From Strix aluco (taxonomy: Eukaryota; Chordata; Aves; Strigiformes; Strigidae), in NCBI RefSeq assembly GCF_031877795.1, contig NC_133935.1:49685330-49749329 (forward strand): a stretch of DNA of 64,000 nucleotides, written 5' to 3'. The notes under the pieces were generated by a model. It was not told where the DNA came from, did no database searches, and saw only the letters and a list, made by a program, of their open reading frames with translations. Position 1 is the stretch's first letter, and the number at the start of each line of letters is the position of its first letter. Of this stretch, positions 34,391 to 46,400 are shown piece by piece. A program made the translations under genes and the position numbers.

Positions 34391-37300
34391 ATTGTGCGGG
34401 GAGAGGAGCAGAACTGTAGAGGCAGCATTCAAGGTGCAGGCCCACAGTGGGTTCGTTGGCAGTGTTAAGCCTGTGTCTATTTTGTTCTCTCCTCTTCATA
34501 ACTCCTAATAACCTACTGGCTTGCTTTGACTGCTAAGCATTTAGCTGATGATTGTCTGAAAACATGTATTTTATGTTGGAAGTAAATATGTTATGCCAAG
34601 TCCAGCAGTCCAAGAGAGGTGAGGCAGTTGCTGTTCCATGTCCCAGGTCTAACTGGTGGTGAGGCTGAAATGTACCCCCAGCAGGCATGAGTGTGCACTG
34701 TGTGTGTATATGGCCAGCACAGGTAACATAGAGAGATAGAGCACTTGAACACAGACAGGTCTGCCTGAGCAGAAGGGAGATCTGTGCGTGAGAATATGGG
34801 TAAGCATACATATGAGGAGCATCCTTCCAGCAGCTGAGGCTCGGACACTCGGAGCCCAGTCTCCCCAGCTGCTGGCACCTGGACATACAAGCCCCTTGGT
34901 CCCACAGCCAACACCCACTATGCTCTCATCCATAGATCACAACCCAGAGCTGGCCTTCAGAGTGTCACTCTAAACCCCTCACTCCTGGGCCACTTCTCCT
35001 GCTCTTCAGCTCAGTCTTTACTAGGACTTGCATGCTGATAAACCCGATGCAGTCCCAAAATGCCCTTCTTCATCCCATTGTGTGTCCCACACCCTGAGGC
35101 ATCAACCTTTCTCAATCTGAAAGGTGATGAGGAGAGCTGCTCCCCATGACTCATCTTGCTGGGCTCTAAGCCTCGATGCTAGGGTTGAGGTTTTCCTGGA
35201 ACAGATGGGGTGTTCCTCAGCAGGAGTCCTTGGTTTGGGGTCCTGACTGCTGCTGTGCCTCTGCTCCTTTGGGTTTGTGGAGATAGGCTTTGGGGGGGCT
35301 GATGGGCCTGGGAGAGTAGTCTGGAGGTGTATTATTTGGGTAGGTGAAATACAACTATAATCCCAAAATTACACTCCCAAGTGGTAGTGGTCAGATCAGA
35401 GCGCATTATTTTACCTGCGACACCAAAATTTATTTTTTCCATGTGCATGGCCTTTCATAAATGTAACTTCATAACTTTTTTTTCAATCGTCCTGTATTTT
35501 TACTTTCCTGGGTAGTTTAAATGATGTCAACAAACCTTGCACTTCACTATTCATCTTTTTTTCGTAGTTTTAATAAGAATATGTTGAGTAGCATAGGTCT
35601 TAATGCAGATCTGCGAAACTACCGTTGACTTTCCTTTGACAGCTGATCATCATGCATCTTTTCTTATTTTTTAAAACTATCTAGTACTGTTTCTCTTTAG
35701 CAAATAGAGAAGTTGTCTGTCTTTATTTTCAGGATTTTTGTCTGGTGTAGTATTAGGCTTGTCATTGGCAATGACACTTCTGTCATTTTATTTTGGAAAT
35801 TGTTTCATACTCTAATACCTTTTTGTCAGAATTTATTTACTCAACAGTTTTATTCCATCGTTCATAATAATTTCACCAACCCTTGTCATTTTCTGAATTA
35901 GTTCTGTCATCCTTCAATGTAAGCAGGTACCTATGGACCTCTGTTAAGCAGATGAAATATATTCAGCTTTTCTGACTTTTCCTCATAAATTAATTGTTTC
36001 CCTCACTTTCCTGTTTTAAAGACTTCCCTCTAGGATCCAGTAGAACTGAGTATCTTGTTCCATCTGTGTTCTTTTCCATTTGCAAGAAATACATCTCAGG
36101 TCAGTATTACACAATGCTCTGGGCTGGCATTTGGACAAGTCTGAGACTTCCCATTTGGTAAACGTTGAGTGTTGTTTTTATATTTTTATATATTTAAAAA
36201 AAAACCCCAGACTATTGGCCTTTGTTTTACTTAGGGACAAAACCCACAGACATAGTACGCTAGTTGTGAAAAGACGTTGCTTTCTTTTTTAGAAAATTGT
36301 TATAGCATGCTTCATAGCCATATAAACAAATAATTCATGTATTCTTTTCAATTTACCTTAACCATAGTAATTTTTACAGAATTTTTCCTTCCTGAGAGTT
36401 TCTACAAATGTCTGTCTTGTGAAAAGCAAGTATAAAATGATTTGATGAGTGTTTTGCATTATCATTTTTTCTTTTATGAGTGTACCCAGTTCTGATCTTC
36501 TTCCTGAATTATTTTTGCAGAACTGTTGTTTTCAGTTGAGGGTGTAATAAAATATGCCTCTTTTGATCGTTCTGTATCAGATCCATATCTCCAGTCATTC
36601 CACTTGGTGTTCTTCAGGTTTTAAGAATATTCTTTGTCAAGATTTTTGTATTTCTGTAGTGTATCTGTGGCTTCTGGTCAGTCCTTTCTGAAGTCCTGCA
36701 AACTCCACTGTGGAAACAGCAGCAGCGTAGTGAAATCACCTCATGGGCTGATGCACTGCTGCAGTGGCTGGCACCAAAGTCCTCTGGACAAATAAAATTT
36801 GTATAGGAGATTTTTCTTTTTTCCTAACCCCAGGCGACTAGTGATTGGTTCCTGTGTGGAGTTTTTGTCATTGGAGATGGGGTGGACAATGCTTGCTCTG
36901 TGCCAGAATTGAGCTGGGGAATTAACACGTTCTGGTATAGGGATCCTATAAAATTCTGCTCGGGGCTCTGGAAATAATTCCTGATTAAACTTAGCGTACT
37001 GGTTCTGCTAGGGTGGCTGAGTATCTGTTATTTTGTTTTGCCAGCGTAAACTTTGTAGCCCCCTTAGTTCGGTTAGTGAAGTTGGAGCATGCATCAAGCT
37101 GAAAAGGAATAGTATGCACTGATGCTGTATGTGCTGTGGTATGTATAGCAAGTGAAAGTGTTCAGACACAAAGGCACCTGCATCTCTGGTCACCAGGCTT
37201 CACACCTGTGCCCAGTCCCTCAGAATTGCTATTTTTTTGGTTTCATAAGCAAGAACATTTCTTTCTGCCATTATGGAGCATTGGATTTTCTTCTTCTGAA

Positions 37301-37980
37301 TCAAACTTGTCTGCCTCAGCTTTGCATCTTTCAAATATCAAGTACTTGTCTGCAGTTCTGTTGGAGGTCTGTTCTAAAACATGGAAGCTTGGAAGTCTGT
37401 TGTTGTGAATAGAGGTAAAGGAGGATATTTGAATCAAATGGGATTTTATGTCAAAATGTTTTGCAGAACTGGAATTAGATTTCCTACAGGCTTTCCTCAT
37501 AAGTGACTTTATGGACCTGGACAGCTTTTGCCACCTGGCAGCTGTTTTTGTAGGTAGTGCAGAGCCTGTGAGTGCAGGGATGAAGGGTCCTGATTGTCTG
37601 TCTCCTTGTGCATTTAATGAAAAACACATGCTAGGATGGCAGTTATTTCTTAGAAGCTTTGAGCAAGACCGAGTTCTCTCTGGGCTCAGCAGTGTGCCAT
37701 CCACACAAGAGAGTGTGCTTACAAAGTGGTTATACACAACAGGTCAAGAGTAGGCAAGAAGCAGCTCTACTCTTCCCTTTTTAAAGATAGGTGGTTGAAG
37801 CTAAGGGTGACTTAACACTATATAACTTCAGACTGGGAGCCCACAGGAGGGGAGAGGATTAGGCCTAAGTATTCAGCATAGTAGAACATGACTTAATTGT
37901 AAACCCAGACAAGAAAAAAATTAGAATACCTTTTAACTGAAAGTTGAAGATGTTACTGTAATGTAAAAGGCAATGAAATA
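34391..37980. other. single-copy intron, no gene seen
   Basis: Mixed composition. The part at 34600-35330 is somewhat richer in GC than the average intron here and holds overlapping small frames without recognisable motifs. A 164-codon minus frame at 37243-37737 is noted but not called. No repeat ends were seen. Confidence 0.5.
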
Positions 37981-38431
37981 CAGAATCACAGAATCATCTA
38001 GGTTGGAAGGGACCTTGAAGATCATCTAGTCCAACTGTTAACCTAGCACTGACAGATCCCAACTACACCATATCCCTCAGTGCTATGTCAGCCCAACTCT
38101 TGAACACCTCCAGGGATGGGGACTCCACCACCTCCTTGGGCAGCCCATTCCAATGCCTGACTACCCGTTCTGTAAAGAAATGCTTCCTAATATCCAGTCT
38201 AAACCTTCCCTGGTGCAACTTGAGACCATTACCTCTTGTCCTATCGCTTGTTACTTGGTTAAAGAGACTCATCCCCAGCTCTCTGCAACCTCCTTTCAGG
38301 TAGCTGTAGAGGGCGATGAGGTCTCCCCTCAGCCTCCTCTTCTCCAGACTAAACAACCCCAGTTCCCTCAGCCGTTCCTCATAAGACCTGTGCTCCAGAC
38401 CCTTCACCAGCTTCGTTGCCCTTCTCTGGAC
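37981..38431 (-). mobile_element. CR1 LINE copy 4, 3' fragment, minus strand
   Basis: On the plus strand it begins CAGAATCACAGAATCATC, the complement of the CR1 terminal repeat, and runs to the truncation at about 38431. On the minus strand the last 114 codons of ORF2 (from [14 protein letters not shown] to RDMV, stop at 38063-38065) are open. The 3'UTR reads GGGATCTGTCAGTGCTAGG, unlike copies 1-3, so this copy belongs to a different subfamily, shared with copy 5. It is too short to include the position of the shared TGA. Confidence 0.93.
38063..38407 (-). pseudogene. CR1 ORF2 C-terminal fragment (copy 4)
   Basis: An open stretch of 114 codons matches the terminal part of ORF2 in copies 1-3, with no stops or shifts to the natural stop. 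It lacks the reverse transcriptase core, so it is not functional. Intactness over this length and few substitutions indicate a relatively recent insertion. Confidence 0.85.
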
Positions 38432-38725
38432 AAATACTAAATTTCATGTATCCTATTTAAAAAATATTCTGTGCAGAAGTAGCTGCAGCAGTACTAAACA
38501 TGTTTACCAAACATGAACACTTGTTACAGGCCAGTTTAGAGGTGTTGTTTCACATCTCCAGGCTTGGTATAGGAGCTGTGCTTTATTCTCAGGGCAGTGA
38601 AACTGCAGCCATGCAGGATACAGTATGATCTGTCTTTGGGGAAATTAGTCCACTCATCTCATCAGGAATCGATTCTGGCAAGTGACTGGTAAGTGTTACG
38701 ACACATTATTGTCTTTCTAATATAT

Positions 38726-38753
38726 TTTTTTTCTTTCTTTCTCTCTCTCTCAC
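38726..38753. repeat. (TTTC)n(TC)n pyrimidine microsatellite
   Basis: A T run passes into TTTCTTTC and then TCTCTCTCTC. A simple polypyrimidine tract of about 28 bases. Confidence 0.75.
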
Positions 38754-41077
38754 AATATGTGTGCATATAAAATGCACGTGATGATTTGTGTTTCTAAACA
38801 TACTGCAAACTATTGGTATAATTCACAAATAACAAATGAGCATCAGTTATAAAATTGAACTGATCCTTCCAGCAGTAAGAATTTAAGGAAGCAAGCAACA
38901 ATATGAATCACTTAGGTGGAAAAGAAGAAATATTTAGATGCAAATGGCATTTGGCAAATGAGTGGAAGTATAGCAATCGGAGCACAGTATAGACCAAGAC
39001 TCAGCTCTTTGCATTATTTTTAAAGTGTTCTGAATTGTTCGGCTGCCACTGTCTTCTAAGATTTCAGAACATCTTAAGTACTTGGCTTTGTGTTCACTGG
39101 TTTAGGATGTTGCCAAAAGCATTAAAAGAATTGCTATCCTAAATTAATTAACTTTTGTTTGTTGAATCTGTAGCGTGGAACACAAATGTCAGTTTTATTC
39201 AGACAGAAGGGAAGATTCATCTCCAGGCCATAACTGATTTTACCCTGACTTAACGAGTCATATATTTCCACTTGACCTGAAAGAGAATTTTTTTCTTTTT
39301 CAAATGATCGCTTCAGGCCACATATAACCTCGTCGTTTGCAGAGTGCAATTTAACAGATTTAATGTAAACTACTTGAAGCTGTTTGATATGTTTGACCTA
39401 ACCACAGGGGAAAAACAAAAAAAAAAATTGCCTGGCCTACAGTGATAGTAAAATATGAAATAGAAGTCAGTGGATGTGAAATAGTTTTAAATGGCACAGT
39501 CTGCCTGCTGTGTTACATGACTGCCCCTTCTCTTGCTTTGAGTGCATCCTTGCCCTCCCTCCTGCCTGGTGGCATCTTTCCGAAGGCAGAGCCAGAGGAG
39601 GTGTGGGGTTGGGTTCTGTGCCCACGCTCTGCCAGCCTGGCAGCCCTGCGGGGCTCAGCACATCCGCGCTGCCCTCTGGAAGAACTTGTCATTGCGAGCG
39701 AGTACAGTGATGCAGAAGAGCTTACTTTGATTTGCTTTGTTTTTTTTAAAGCATTGTGTAGTCTTTAGCCATAGGGACAAAGCATGTTGAAGTGAGAAGG
39801 CTGGGGTTTCCCTTACGGTTGTCCTTTTTTCCCTAACAGTCTCTCCGTGATATCTGTGCTTTTTTGGTTTCCTTATGCCAGGTGGGGTTGCTTCGTAGGA
39901 GCTGGTGGAAGCCAGCATTGTTCTTACCTGCCTTCGTAACTGTGTTTTCCAACGTAGTCCCTCCTGAATTAACTCAATATACATATGTGATAATTGGGTC
40001 ACATAACAGATTTGTAGATTATTAAAACAGGCTTTGTGAACACACAAGCTTTCAAGTAGACCCCAAATATCTACCTGTTGTTACCTGCTGTCATTCAAAA
40101 CCATAGTAGTGACCTCAGTATTGTTAAAGTGGACTAATTCTCCAAATAAATGGATTATGAGCAACAAAATGTTTTGTTGATATGAGGACGTATAAAGTCT
40201 TGTAAATGGAGTGAGTGGCTGATGCAGGGTGAGCTGGGGATTGCCTTTTGGGAGCAGTAGCTTCAGTACTGCAGATGTGTCCAAAAAAATATCATCACCT
40301 TTCTTTCAATATTATTTGTGTACATGCTTTATAGGGTACATGGGGACTGCTGTGATGCGATTTTAACAACACTGAGATGAAGATGGGAAGGGAAGAAAGA
40401 GAGGCAAAGAAAGGGTTGTATATTTGACTTGAATCACATGATGAGTGGTGGACTTGTGTAGTTATTTATCATGCAGCTCTGCCTCATATACCTTGCTCAT
40501 TATTCCATCTCTGTCTTCATCCTAGCATCTTTGTAATATCAGTCTGGAAATTAAATGTTCTCTCCCACTGCTTGTGAAATTTTCCTCCAAAATCAATTCT
40601 TCTGCTAGGATTTTTTTCCAGGATAGAAATTTGCGCTTTTGGGATTTTTGTCTCTGCTTTTTGTGGGGGGTTCCTTGTATTTTTGTGATCTTAGAGGGCA
40701 AAAGATTATAATTTTATATCATTAAGAAACGGAGGTAGCCTTTGTTTTCTACTGGGATGCAGTGTTTGGCTATACTTAAGAGTCCAAATCTTGCATGTCA
40801 AGATGCAACTTTTAAATTCAGAAAAGCTGGTCTAGGCTATTCTTAGAGGTTTTCAAGAGGTATTAGCTGTAATTTTTCTTTCCTTGTGAATCCTGTAGTA
40901 TAAAACATATAGTAGAATAAAGCACTGTGTTTTGCAGGTGGAAACAGAAAATAAAGGGTCCCAATAAAATATTGAAAGCTCTCTAAACCATTGTTCAAGT
41001 AGTTTTTCAGTAAGAGTATGTGGTGTCTGTAGAATGTAGCCTACTGGACTCTAAAGATCCGCTGCCATGCTGCTGCA

Positions 41078-41091
41078 CCCCCCCCCCCCCC
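41078..41091. repeat. C14 homopolymer
   Basis: Fourteen consecutive C on the plus strand within otherwise ordinary intron. Length is likely to vary and to be error-prone in sequencing. Confidence 0.8.
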
Positions 41092-42039
41092 AGTCAGGAC
41101 TCAAGTGAGATGAACTGCATACCTCATGTGAACATTGAGCTCATACCATCTTAGAGAAGTCTATACTTGGTACCTCACCGCTTCAGCATTCATTCTCAGG
41201 TTTTTCTGAATCTGTAATTTTATAAAAATATTTTCATTTTGTCCTTTAAGGATGATTCATTCTGCAGCAGTGAGTTGTACATATATATTATTCATTACTT
41301 TAAAGTGTTTGTTTAAATATTTTATTTTGTTAATAGTGCAACATGCTGAACTTTTGAATTCTACGCTTGTCTCCTATCCTTCATGGGCTGAGAACCAGTA
41401 GTCGAAGTTGTGGTGCTTACTGCTGCAGGTTGTTTCAGATGAACTTTAAAGACTTCTGTGCGTTCCTTGGTTCCTCCTGAGCTGGCAAGATTTTTAACAT
41501 TTTAAGCTGCTTTAGGAAAAGTCAGGATGATTTACATCTCGGAGCGCTTGGGTTTTAACAGTGCTATTGGAGCAATGAAACCCTAAACAGCTGAGTCAAC
41601 ATACCCTGCCAAAAAGGAGTATTGGTTGTGTAATGCTGAAATGCTATCCATTTCTTCATATCTTATAATGTGAAGGAATGGAATAACATATAAATACACG
41701 TTAATTTTTCCTGCTGTATTTAGTACAGATTTTTAAAAAGGGTTTAAAATAATGTTGTGTCTTTATTACTAAGAAACATTACTTTTAAAATGGCAGCAAT
41801 GATGCAGCAAGATATCCAAAGGAGGTATGTTTTGTGGCATGTTCCTCCTGCTTGCTTTTCTACATTCGCTTTCTCATTAATGAATTCACAGTAACTCGGT
41901 TTATTTGGATGAACTTTACATTACCTGGTGTGACTTGAGATCCCTTTTTACTTGTATGTAATTAACATAAAACCTCAAACTGGAAGTCTGCAATACAGTG
42001 TCTCATCACAAAAGCCAGCTAACTGTAAAAGCTGATAAT

Positions 42040-42098
42040 GTTTGTAAAGCACGTTAAGCTCCCTGGGTGAAAGGTACCATAGAAATGCAAAGTATTAA
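42040..42098 (+). mobile_element. ancient SINE/LINE 3' tail (MIR/L2-like)
   Basis: GTTTGTAAAGCACGTTAAGCTCCCTGGGTGAAAGGTACCATAGAAATGCAAAGTATT follows the pattern of the conserved tail shared by L2 LINEs and MIR-type SINEs (TGTAAAGCGCTTTG...GGCGCTATATAAATGC...TATTATT). The final TATTATT repeat has decayed. Elements of this type predate birds and are sometimes retained as regulatory sequence. Only the tail is recognisable; exact family uncertain. Confidence 0.55.
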
Positions 42099-43287
42099 GC
42101 CAGTAGTTTAATTATAAGATAAGAAGTAATTGAAATTTTCCAACATGGTTGCATGTAGAAGACAGTCTGGTGATTTGCTTTGTAATATTTAGGTCAGTGA
42201 ATTGAGATGTTTTTCTAAATCCTTTATGAATATTCTCTCATTTAAGTGCATTGCTCGAAGGTGTCTGATACATTTATTTGGCTGGCTGATACTGCAGTTT
42301 AAAAATACCACATTTCAAGTAGGCAGAGAAGTGCTGTATAGAAACCTTTGAAATAACCAACCTTCATCCTTCAAAATGACAGTTATTGTGCTACAATAAT
42401 TGTAGAAGTACTGAATTTGCTCCAATTGATTTTTTTGAATAGTATACTGCTCGTTTAATACACAATGCCTCCAGAATTTTAATCTCCATGTCCCTCTTGT
42501 GGTTTACGATTTGGTGCAGATTTCCCTTGAGATATTTTTCCTTGCCTTATGTATATCTATATAAATACTGAACATTTTATCACAAGTTCTAAATCCCACT
42601 TTATGGCACTTACTGTGCTGTCAGATAGAACGATTCATAATTTGAAAAAATTACTTTTATATGACATTAGATCCTGAAAACTTCTGTACTACTTCCATAT
42701 AGAAAAAAAAAAAAAGTGCCCTGTAACAACTGTATGATATGTTTTGCTTTGAGATGTCCAAGGCAGGTGTTAATTTAATGCTGTGGTAGTTCCCTCCCTG
42801 GCACACCAGTTCCCAGACTATGGGAACATGTCCGCTGGGTGCAGCTGGAGCATCCTAGCATCCCTGAGCCTGTTCCTAGGCTGCCTCCATGGTCAGTAAT
42901 GCTGTGAAGTGGATGTGGTACAGGACGAAAGGAGGGATTTGAGTCTGCAGTGTGTTCTCAGACACACGGAGGGAATTCCTTCCCTGGTCCCCTGCAGCTT
43001 TTCTCCTCTTGCAGTCATGGCAACACCAGAGGACCAGCAAGCAGCCATGTTTCCAGCCCGAAACTGTCTTCTGCCACTCTGCCCATGGGAGTTAACTGAA
43101 TGGAGACTCCTCTGCATTGTGCATCATGCAGTAGGTCAGGGTTTTAGTTAAGTGTTAATTTGTCTTTACTAGGAAAAAGTGATAAAAGCTTTGAAATATT
43201 TTTAGTGTTTTGTTTTTTTTCCCCCCACAATTAATCCTTCTTCCTGAAGAGGGAGATATCTTCCTTCTTTTCCTTCCCCCTTCCTTT
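42099..43287. other. single-copy intron, no gene seen
   Basis: AT-rich intron, with a modestly GC-richer part at 42790-43140 containing complementary short frames on both strands and no recognisable product. Confidence 0.55.
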
Positions 43288-43421
43288 CATCCCTGGAGGT
43301 GTTCAAGAGGTGGGTTGACATAGCACTGAGGGATATGGTGTAGTTGGGATCTGTCAGTGCTAGGTTAATGGTTGGACTAGATGATCTTCAAGGTTCTTTC
43401 CAACCTAGATGATTCTGTGAT
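43288..43421 (+). mobile_element. CR1 LINE copy 5, short 3' fragment
   Basis: A 134-bp CR1 end begins at CATCCCTGGAGGTGTTCAAG, includes the end of ORF2 (stop TAG in GGTGTAG) and ends in GATTCTGTGA. The 3'UTR variant GGGATCTGTCAGTGCTAGG matches copy 4, not copies 1-3. It is strongly 5'-truncated and lies right after a pyrimidine-rich stretch (43205-43287). Confidence 0.92.
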
Positions 43422-46400
43422 TTTCCTGAGCTGTCATTGGAGGAAGAGCCCTGTCCTGTGGTGCATGGCTGCAGCAGAGTCAGTATTTGCAAAGGCGTGC
43501 TGCATAAGCATAGTTTTAAAGGGTGCCTTTGCCAGAAAGGTGCCAAGCCAAGGAGAGATACTGTTCTCAGTTGGTGGTCAGGCGGTACTTCTTCCTGCGG
43601 TAAAAGCTGATCTCTAAAATGTTACAACCTTGAGTTCAAAGGATGCAAAAATTTTAGGGTGACCTGAATTTGACAGAACTGCTTGGTGAAGTAAAAGACT
43701 CTTGTAACTAGTGGTGTAAAGAGTCTTCCAGTTCAAAATTATAACCTGGACAGGACATTCATAATTCTAAAATTCGTATTTGAGAACAAGGTGGAGTTTT
43801 GCAGTTTGAAAGTTGTCTGTACAGCTACAGGGATTTAAAGATAAATTTAATTTTGAAAAAGAGTATCCTTAAGTCTTCAAAGTTTTTAAGAATTAAACAG
43901 ATTTGCTGAGTTTTTCGGAATGTGAAAGCCTAGGACCGAGCGTGGCAGTCTTGTTGAGTATCTTTGTAGCAGAAGGCTGTGGCCTCCATTTTCCTCAGCT
44001 GTACTCTGATGTGGTGGTGCTAGGGAGCATACACTGCAAGCCCTACAGACCTGTTGCAGCTCAGTGCTTCTCTTCTGGAGTAGAAAGACTAAAGGGGCCA
44101 TTAATTCTTTGAATTATGGTCTGCAGTGCAGGGCATCCTCAGAGGGATGTGGAACAATTTGCCCCTGGTGTCATACAACTTTTCCTGAGCTCTTAAGCAC
44201 TGATCACAGGTGTGCAATCCTGTCACTTTTTAATTTAAATGAAATTTCTGCTATGAAGTTAAGGGGAAGTTTGAATGACCCTGGAAGGAGGAAGCCCTCC
44301 TGAGGAGAGCCAGCTAGCTCAGTTGGCTCCTGGCATCCCAGCAAGGCCCTGTAACAGCACTGTTTCTCCCAGTCTCTTTCCTATCACTCCTGCTTGATCT
44401 TTCTTCTCAGCATCCCTTCCCCATCCCCTTGCCCTCTATTTCACCCTGAATCCCAGATAAAAAAGAGCACAGCAGCCACCCTGCTTCTGTTCCCCCAAGC
44501 CCATTGCATATATAATCCCTGTCCCCTCCTGTTCATTTCCATGTCCTTCCATCCCACTTCTGCGCTGCAAACCCCCTTCCCGGGGCGGAGGTGGTGGTTC
44601 CTGCCGGGAACCAGATTCTTCATCAGGGATGTGGCAATGCCATGGGAATTAAAACCTTGGCTCTGCATAGGGGCAGGTCACCTGTGGCCAGCCAGCATAG
44701 TAGGTACAGAGAACGAAGATAGCATGGTATGTGTGATTGCTGAGTATGCTGTCTGTCGATGATTTGGTTTTAGCATTGTGTAATGGATTGAAAATAAACT
44801 TTATCAAAGTCTAATCGTGGAAATTATTTCAGTTTTAAGGTAGAGTCAAGTGTAAGGATGTGGCTGAAGGCTCATACTTCCAAGAGGAAATGTATCAAAC
44901 CTTCAAATTCTAGAATAAGTCATGGTCAAAGAATGGGTTGATAGTGAAGATTTTTTAAGTTAACACACTAATGTTGCTTTTACTGTATTCTGATTTCTTT
45001 GTCATCGCTATGTTTTGCTTTAAATGGCAAGTCTTTCATTATCGTTTATGCATTTGAATTATGCGTTTACTTTCTATTTTTAAATTTTGAGGTGGTCCTG
45101 TGTCAGTTGGAATTCAGGCAAGAACCGAGATTTTATTGCCTGCATATACAAATGAATACTGTCATGCTTCATGGACCATGAAGTCTGGATTGTATCTAGT
45201 AAATGAGCAAATGATTTTTATAAATAATTAGTCTTCTGCTTAATTACAGGAGTAGGCTTTCCAGCACATTTGTCATGTGATCTATGTATATGGTGACACT
45301 GTTTTTAATTGAATGTGGGAAATAGTCAGCTTGCTTAAAAACTTTTGAGTTGATACTGCCTCATCAACCTGTAGCTGATGGATGTAATTTGCTATTTACT
45401 GACTTACTGATTAACTGAGTGAGAATTCCTTGAGAGAGGGGCAGTTACCTGGAAACTTACGCTGCTGCTCATCTTGAATGCACTGGTGAAAACAGTTTTC
45501 TGAATGTTACTGTTGCTTAATAGCTCACTTAAAAATAATAAACACAGTTTAAATTTAATATAGCATGGTATTTCACTATTTGTAGTAGACCCTCTCTCTT
45601 TTGACTTCATGTTTGGTTTACTTGCAAAGTAGCTTCTGCTTTTTGCAGAGTACTGGAAAGCTAAAAAGTAGTGTTTGCTTTATAGATGTTTCATCTCCAG
45701 TTTTTCACATATTAAAACCAACTTTTTCCCCCCCCAAGATTGTCAGGAGTTTTTGCTGAAAGACCAATAGACTGGAAAATGGCTCAGCCTCTTAAAAATA
45801 TTATGGAAACTCCTGAAAGATTTGCAGTGATGTGTATATTGCTAAACGACAGGCAGAATTCAAGACCTTTCTTCCTCGAGGCGAAGTTGCCAGGGGTGTC
45901 CGTGGCACCCGCTGTGTGTAAAGCCTGGCAAAAGCCCCTTTCATTCCTCATGGAGGGAACCTGCAAGGGTAGCTTCTTCATACCCATCCCAGCCTCCTCT
46001 TAGTGGCACCACCACATGCTTTCTCCTCTGTCTTTTGTAGGGGTCGAGTATAATTACATCCCTTGTATGTATTTCACTCTTCCTTGTTATATATTTTTTA
46101 TCTTTGGGATATTTGCCTTTGGATATCTGCTTGCATAAACTAGCTAAATCAAGTATTGTTTAAAATTAGTGTTAATAACTACATCCCCTCCTTTTGTAAT
46201 AAATACTGAAACAGAGCCTTATTTTTCTTAAAAGGCTATGATCTCATTTAAAGGTGTGCTTTAAAAGTAAAAGAATTTTTTGTATGTCTTACTAGAATAA
46301 AAATTTTGAAAAGTTTTATTTTGTGAGTTAAGTTAGTGTTTCAGGTTTGGGTTTTTTCTTTCTTTTCCAAGTGCCACCTACTGGTATTCTTGAAGTTTTC

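Larger units (their letters stand above)
38432..42039. other. single-copy intron, no gene seen
   Basis: Mostly AT-rich intron. It includes a TTTC/CT pyrimidine microsatellite at 38726-38753, a small GC-richer patch at 39530-39700 with overlapping short frames, and a C14 run at 41078-41091. No exon or transposon was recognised. Confidence 0.55.

Noticed and set aside
37243-37737. 164-codon minus-strand frame with a charged end
   Set aside because: Unrecognised, and matched by open frames on the other strand. Unlike the 18.4-19.4 kb region, the low-stop pattern does not clearly extend further in the same frame.
39442-39768. 108-codon plus-strand frame in a GC-richer patch
   Set aside because: Competing open frames occur on both strands and no family was recognised.
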